A stretch of DNA of 64,000 bases. It comes from Sphingobacterium arenae (lineage in GTDB: Bacteria > Bacteroidota > Bacteroidia > Sphingobacteriales > Sphingobacteriaceae). The notes under the pieces were generated by a model. It worked only from the letters and a program-made list of their open reading frames with translations. It did not search any database and had not been told where the DNA came from. Every line of letters starts with the position of its first letter. Positions within the stretch are counted from its first letter, which is position 1. Below, piece after piece: positions 60,580 through 64,000 of the stretch. A program made the position numbers and the translations under genes. The stretch lies in NCBI RefSeq assembly GCF_014692505.1, contig NZ_JACNYK010000006.1, positions 62,001 through 126,000 of the forward strand, given 5' to 3'.

Positions 60580-61539
60580 ATGAAAAAAATAGTTAACATA
60601 TGCTTTTTAGCAATCTTGGTGACGAGCATGGTCGGGTGTTCGACTTGCTCCAGAACAGATAAAAAGCATTCCGCTGCCGATGAAGCGGGGGTAAGAGATG
60701 GATCAAAAGAGGATATTCTGGTCGGCGTGCTTAATTTGGTGGTAGATGAAACAGTTTTGCCGCTGGTCAAAGAACAGGAGGAGGTTTTTTTGTCGGCTTA
60801 TCCGAATGCTAAATTGAATATTATTGCGCAGCCGGAACTGTTGGCAGTACGTGAATTGCTGTCAAACGAAGCTGCAGTAGGTGTGTTAGCTAGGGAACTT
60901 AATGAGGAGGAGAATGATTATTTTAAAAAGCGCTCGATTAAACCTCGTATCTTTTCCGTATGGACGGACGCAATTGTGGTGATCAATAATACTAAACTGG
61001 CAGATACGACCGTTACTATTTCGTACTTGGTTCAAGCGATGAAGGGAGAAAGTGCGGACCGGAGAAAGATCGTTTTCGATAATCTGAATTCGAGCACATT
61101 CCGACACTTGAAAGAGTTGGGTAAATTGGATAAGGTCGCTGGTAATTTTGTGGAGGTTCAAGATGGTAGTGAGAAGGTGTTGGAAGCAGTGGCAAATGAT
61201 CCGAATAAAATTGGAATATTGGGATATAACGTATATTTAGATCTGATATCTTCGTTCCCAAATAAAAATAATATTCGTATCTTGAGCGTCCAAAATACGG
61301 TGGGCGAGGGGGCGGATAATAAATATTATAAGCCCAGTCAGTCGACAATTGCTGCGGAGCAGTATCCGTTGCGACGTATGTTTTACGTGCAGAACTATCA
61401 GCCTAATTTAGGACTGGGGATAGGATTTTCGGCGTTTTTGACAGGGGATCGAGGGCAACGCATCGTTTTGAAATCTGGTTTAGTGCCGGCTACGATGCCT
61501 GGGCGCGACATTATAATAAGGGATGATATTTCTTTGTAA
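60580..61539 (+). CDS. PstS-like substrate-binding lipoprotein
   Basis: The 319-residue product has a lipobox VGC (Cys20) and a periplasmic binding protein fold of the phosphate-binding type: ILVGVLNLVVDETVLPLV at the start, PELLAVRELLSNEAAVGVLARELNEEE, DAIVVINNTK, then SSTFRHLKELGKLD and a KIGILGYNVY-like core. PstS-like proteins bind phosphate or similar anions. No permease or ATPase genes are nearby, so it may act with a distant transporter or as an OM-linked sensor in the TonB operon. ATG at 60580 is preferred over TTG at 60556. Substrate is unproved. Confidence 0.8.
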   Translation: MKKIVNICFLAILVTSMVGCSTCSRTDKKHSAADEAGVRDGSKEDILVGVLNLVVDETVLPLVKEQEEVFLSAYPNAKLNIIAQPELLAVRELLSNEAAVGVLARELNEEENDYFKKRSIKPRIFSVWTDAIVVINNTKLADTTVTISYLVQAMKGESADRRKIVFDNLNSSTFRHLKELGKLDKVAGNFVEVQDGSEKVLEAVANDPNKIGILGYNVYLDLISSFPNKNNIRILSVQNTVGEGADNKYYKPSQSTIAAEQYPLRRMFYVQNYQPNLGLGIGFSAFLTGDRGQRIVLKSGLVPATMPGRDIIIRDDISL

Positions 61540-61682
61540 TATTTGAACATAAGTACATATAGATAGTCAAAATAGAAAATGCGAGCGGAACAAAAAAATC
61601 GTGGAATTCGTTTAGATTTGCGATTTTTCCTGTTAAATTCGTGTATCGTTAGTAAAAAAGGAAAAAAGAACACAAATAGATT

Positions 61683-63422
61683 ATGACAAAAAGCAAATTA
61701 TTTTTAAGTCTATTATTGGCGGGAACAATAGGTTCTGTGAGTGCACAGAGCTTAAAAGATGCGAAGGCCGCTATAGCGGAAGAGAAATATGATGAAGCCA
61801 AAGGTATGCTTCAGAATTTAGTAGAAAAAAAGGCGAGAGATGGAGAGAATTGGTTTTATCTTGGTCAAATCCATTTGATCAATGATAAAGTCGATTCAGC
61901 TGCTTATGCGTTCAACCAAGGCGTAACCAACGCACCTAAGGAAAAGTTGAACAATGTGGGGTTGGGTATTGTTGACCTCATGAAAGGCGACAAAGCAGCG
62001 GCTGAAACGAAATTTTCGACGGCTGTTTCTGATCTCGGCAGAAAGGACTATTTGCCTTTGCTGTATGTTGGGCAAGCTTATATTAAAGCGCCAGAGCCGG
62101 ATTATACAAAAGCAATTGAGTATTTGACACAGGCGAAAGAAAAAAATCAAAAGGATCCGGATATATTGATTGCCTTAGGTGATGCGTATGCGGGTATGGG
62201 CGAAAGTAGCCAAGCGTTTGTAAGTTACCGCGACGCGGAATATCTTGATGAGAGTTTGCTAGCCCCAAAAATTGGACAGGCATTGATCTCGAGACGGGCA
62301 CAGGCGTATGATGTGGTCATCGAGTCGTTGACGAAGCTCTCGAGTGAGAACCCGGATTATGCTCCGCTATACCGTGAGCTTGCAGAAACGTATTATTTGT
62401 CGTCGTTAAAAGCGCCAGAGGATGACTATCGTGAAATCAACCAGAAAGCCTTGGAATTTTATCAAAAATACCTAAGCTTAACGGGAGATGCTACCGTAGA
62501 GGCGAAAACGCGTTACGCTGACTTCTTGGTGTATTCTGGTAACTATGAAGAATTGAAGACTGTTGCTGAAGAACTGGCGAATATGCCGGGTGTAGATGCT
62601 AAGGTTTACCGTTATTTGGGTTATATTGCCTATAACCAAGATAAGGATTACGCGAAAGCTGCTGAGAATATGAATATCTTATTCGAAAAAGTACAACCGG
62701 AACGTTTGATCCCGCGTGACTATTTGTACGCTGGTTTGGCGAACTTGAGTGCGGGTGATACCACAAAAGGCGAGGAGTTGTTAAAACAAGCGGTGGAGAA
62801 GCAAACGGCGGAAGACAATTTGGAAACAGAGATTGCGGAAACTGCATTCGCTAAATATCAAGATGGTGAGGTCGAAGAAGCGGTTAAAATTTTCCGTATA
62901 CCGGCTGCGCAGGATTCGTCTGATTATTACTATGATGCGAACTATTTCATAGGTCTTGGTCAATATACTAAGGGATCGAAATTGGTGTCGCCAGCAGAAG
63001 GCGAAGAAATAACACCGGAATTGGGTGTGCAGAAAATAGCAGCGGCTAAACCGATACTCGATGAGGCGATAAAGTCGTTCGGTATTGTTATTTCAACAGA
63101 TAAAGAGGATGTGAAAAAGAAATATTTGGTAAATTCATTATATTACAAAGGTTTATCTGAACTGGCGTTAGACGGGGTGATGTATGATCCTGAAAATGCG
63201 AAAGGACTTTTTGTAGATTCTTTTACCAGATTGTTGCAAGAAGTGCAGAACACCGAGGTGCCTGAAACGACGGTGAATTCTTACATTGTAGATGCAAATA
63301 ACTATTTAGGTTACTTCTATTATTTGAAGGGCGAAACGGAAAAAGCGAAAGCACATTTTCAAGAAACTATTAAGGTGAGTCCGGAAGACGAATTCGCTGG
63401 GCAATTCGTTGATCAGCTGTAA
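61683..63422 (+). CDS. Tetratricopeptide repeat protein, secreted
   Basis: The 579-residue product has a signal peptide (MTKSKLFLSLLLAGTIGSVSAQ) and many TPR-like helical pairs, for example NWFYLGQIHLINDKVDSAAY and DILIALGDAYAGMGESSQAF. The last repeat near the C-terminus is YLGYFYYLKGETEKAKAHFQ. TPR proteins serve as protein-binding scaffolds; no catalytic site is present. It lies downstream of the TonB operon with a 143-bp gap and ends before a terminator. The role, possibly in envelope assembly, cannot be fixed from sequence. Confidence 0.85.
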   Translation: MTKSKLFLSLLLAGTIGSVSAQSLKDAKAAIAEEKYDEAKGMLQNLVEKKARDGENWFYLGQIHLINDKVDSAAYAFNQGVTNAPKEKLNNVGLGIVDLMKGDKAAAETKFSTAVSDLGRKDYLPLLYVGQAYIKAPEPDYTKAIEYLTQAKEKNQKDPDILIALGDAYAGMGESSQAFVSYRDAEYLDESLLAPKIGQALISRRAQAYDVVIESLTKLSSENPDYAPLYRELAETYYLSSLKAPEDDYREINQKALEFYQKYLSLTGDATVEAKTRYADFLVYSGNYEELKTVAEELANMPGVDAKVYRYLGYIAYNQDKDYAKAAENMNILFEKVQPERLIPRDYLYAGLANLSAGDTTKGEELLKQAVEKQTAEDNLETEIAETAFAKYQDGEVEEAVKIFRIPAAQDSSDYYYDANYFIGLGQYTKGSKLVSPAEGEEITPELGVQKIAAAKPILDEAIKSFGIVISTDKEDVKKKYLVNSLYYKGLSELALDGVMYDPENAKGLFVDSFTRLLQEVQNTEVPETTVNSYIVDANNYLGYFYYLKGETEKAKAHFQETIKVSPEDEFAGQFVDQL

Positions 63423-63446
63423 TTTAGAATCATAACAAATAAGAGA

Positions 63447-63471
63447 GGGGCTGTGTACAGCCCCTTTTTTT
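63447..63471 (+). terminator. Intrinsic terminator after the TPR gene
   Basis: GGGGCTG (63447-63453) pairs with CAGCCCC (63458-63464) around a TGTA loop and is followed by seven T. It separates the TPR gene from nuoA. Confidence 0.92.
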
Positions 63472-63486
63472 GTGGTGAAAAAATGA

Positions 63487-63494
63487 TATATTTG
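63487..63494 (+). promoter_or_regulatory. Candidate -7 promoter box of the nuo operon
   Basis: TATATTTG matches TAnnTTTG and lies 31 bp before the nuoA start, right after the terminator. A TTG at 63470-63472 is only 14 bp upstream, short for a -33 element. Confidence 0.4.
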
Positions 63495-63525
63495 TTAAAA
63501 AGAGAACAAAACTAGGAACTGAAAT

Positions 63526-63906
63526 ATGGAAAGCGTAACCTTAGAAAGTACTCCTGTAGATTATATTCCCATTCTGATACAATTGGGCGTTGCCGTGGCA
63601 TTTGGTGTATTGACAATTATCGGTACGCATTTGATTGGGCCGAAGGTTCGTACGGAAAATAAATTGGGTGCTTTCGAATCTGGTGTGGAGGTAATCGGTA
63701 ACGCGAGACAACCTTTTTCCGTCAAGTATTTTATGGCCGCCATCTTATTTGTCGTTTTCGATGTGGAGGTTATTTTTATGTATCCTTGGGCGGTTAATTT
63801 TAGAGAAATGGGAATGGATGGTCTTTGGAAAATGGGAATTTTCCTCGGGATTGTCATTCTCGGTTTGGTGTACGAGGTGAAACGCGGAGCGCTGGATTGG
63901 GATTAA
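63526..63906 (+). CDS. nuoA: NADH-quinone oxidoreductase subunit A
   Basis: The 126-residue product has the three membrane helices of NuoA. KLGAFESGVEVIGNARQPFSVKYFMAAILFVVFDVEVIFMYPWA contains the family's conserved loop and second helix with the acidic DVE residues. It is part of the membrane arm of complex I. The position upstream of nuoB, 21 bp away, is the usual start of a nuo operon. Confidence 0.97.
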   Translation: MESVTLESTPVDYIPILIQLGVAVAFGVLTIIGTHLIGPKVRTENKLGAFESGVEVIGNARQPFSVKYFMAAILFVVFDVEVIFMYPWAVNFREMGMDGLWKMGIFLGIVILGLVYEVKRGALDWD

Positions 63907-63927
63907 TGCAACAATAACAGAAAAATC

Positions 63928-64000
63928 ATGAGTAAAGTCACATTGGCGGAAGCGCCTCCGGGCGTAGAGGGAGCTGGATTTTTTGCGACATCTTTAGACA
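63928..64000 (+). CDS. nuoB: NADH-quinone oxidoreductase subunit B, 5' end (cut by window edge)
   Basis: The first 24 codons are visible: MSKVTLAEAPPGVEGAGFF then ATSLD. The EGxGFFATSLD pattern is the N-terminus of Bacteroidota NuoB, the subunit that carries iron-sulfur cluster N2. The Cys ligands are outside the window, so the call rests on this start and on nuoA just upstream. Confidence 0.85.
   Translation, partial: MSKVTLAEAPPGVEGAGFFATSLD

Noticed and set aside
1..64000. CRISPR arrays, tRNA or rRNA genes, insertion sequences and prophage genes
   Set aside because: Intergenic regions were read on both strands and none showed regular spaced repeats, tRNA-type arms, transposase frames or phage genes.

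Overview
The window looks like a chromosome segment from a Bacteroidota bacterium, most likely of the family Sphingobacteriaceae (Sphingobacterium, Parapedobacter or Olivibacter type). The evidence is three SusC/SusD pairs, FecI/FecR signalling, a hybrid two-component regulator, many lipoproteins, promoters of the Bacteroidota form TTG-N18..20-TAnnTTTG, and an ExbB-ExbD-ExbD-TonB block near nuoA/nuoB. No tRNA, rRNA, CRISPR array, transposase or integrase was seen.

Layout. (1) 1-2.1 kb: the 5' part of an acyl-CoA dehydrogenase gene that the track of longer ORFs would miss because it runs off the edge, a small lipoprotein gene, and a two-way terminator. (2) 1.2-9.0 kb, minus strand: an ECF sigma factor, a FecR anti-sigma factor, a SusC receptor with an STN signalling domain, a SusD-2 type lipoprotein and an EEP-family phosphodiesterase lipoprotein. 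This uptake locus carries no glycoside hydrolase. (3) 9.1-16 kb, plus strand: a nucleotidyltransferase-like protein, a 57-residue Gly/Pro-rich peptide, a fimbrillin-like lipoprotein, a thioredoxin-like lipoprotein, a Ser/His S24/S26-type peptidase and an ABC exporter. I read this as a candidate undescribed peptide maturation and export cassette. (4) 16-31.9 kb: a hybrid two-component regulator and a beta-1,4-galactan utilisation locus (clan-A glycosidase, SusC, SusD, SusE-like, GH53, GH2). (5) 31.9-33.3 kb, minus: metK behind a candidate SAM-II riboswitch. (6) 33.5-55.3 kb: a mannoside locus with GH92, GH38-like, GH92 and sulfatase; a GntR repressor divergent from a mannose-6-phosphate isomerase-like protein, an MFS transporter and a ROK kinase; then SusC, SusD and a DUF3823 lipoprotein. 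A shared sequence element sits on the -7 promoter box of all three transcription units. (7) 55.5-64 kb: core genes (lipid kinase, SUI1 factor, TonB energising complex, PstS-like lipoprotein, TPR protein, nuoA, start of nuoB).

How the parts fit. The galactan locus would bind and import galactan fragments, cut them with GH53 and release galactose with GH2, under the hybrid regulator. The mannoside locus would desulfate and trim alpha-mannosides, import them through SusC/D and the MFS carrier, phosphorylate mannose with the ROK kinase and isomerise it to fructose-6-phosphate, under the GntR protein. The TonB complex at 57-60 kb would power all three SusC receptors.
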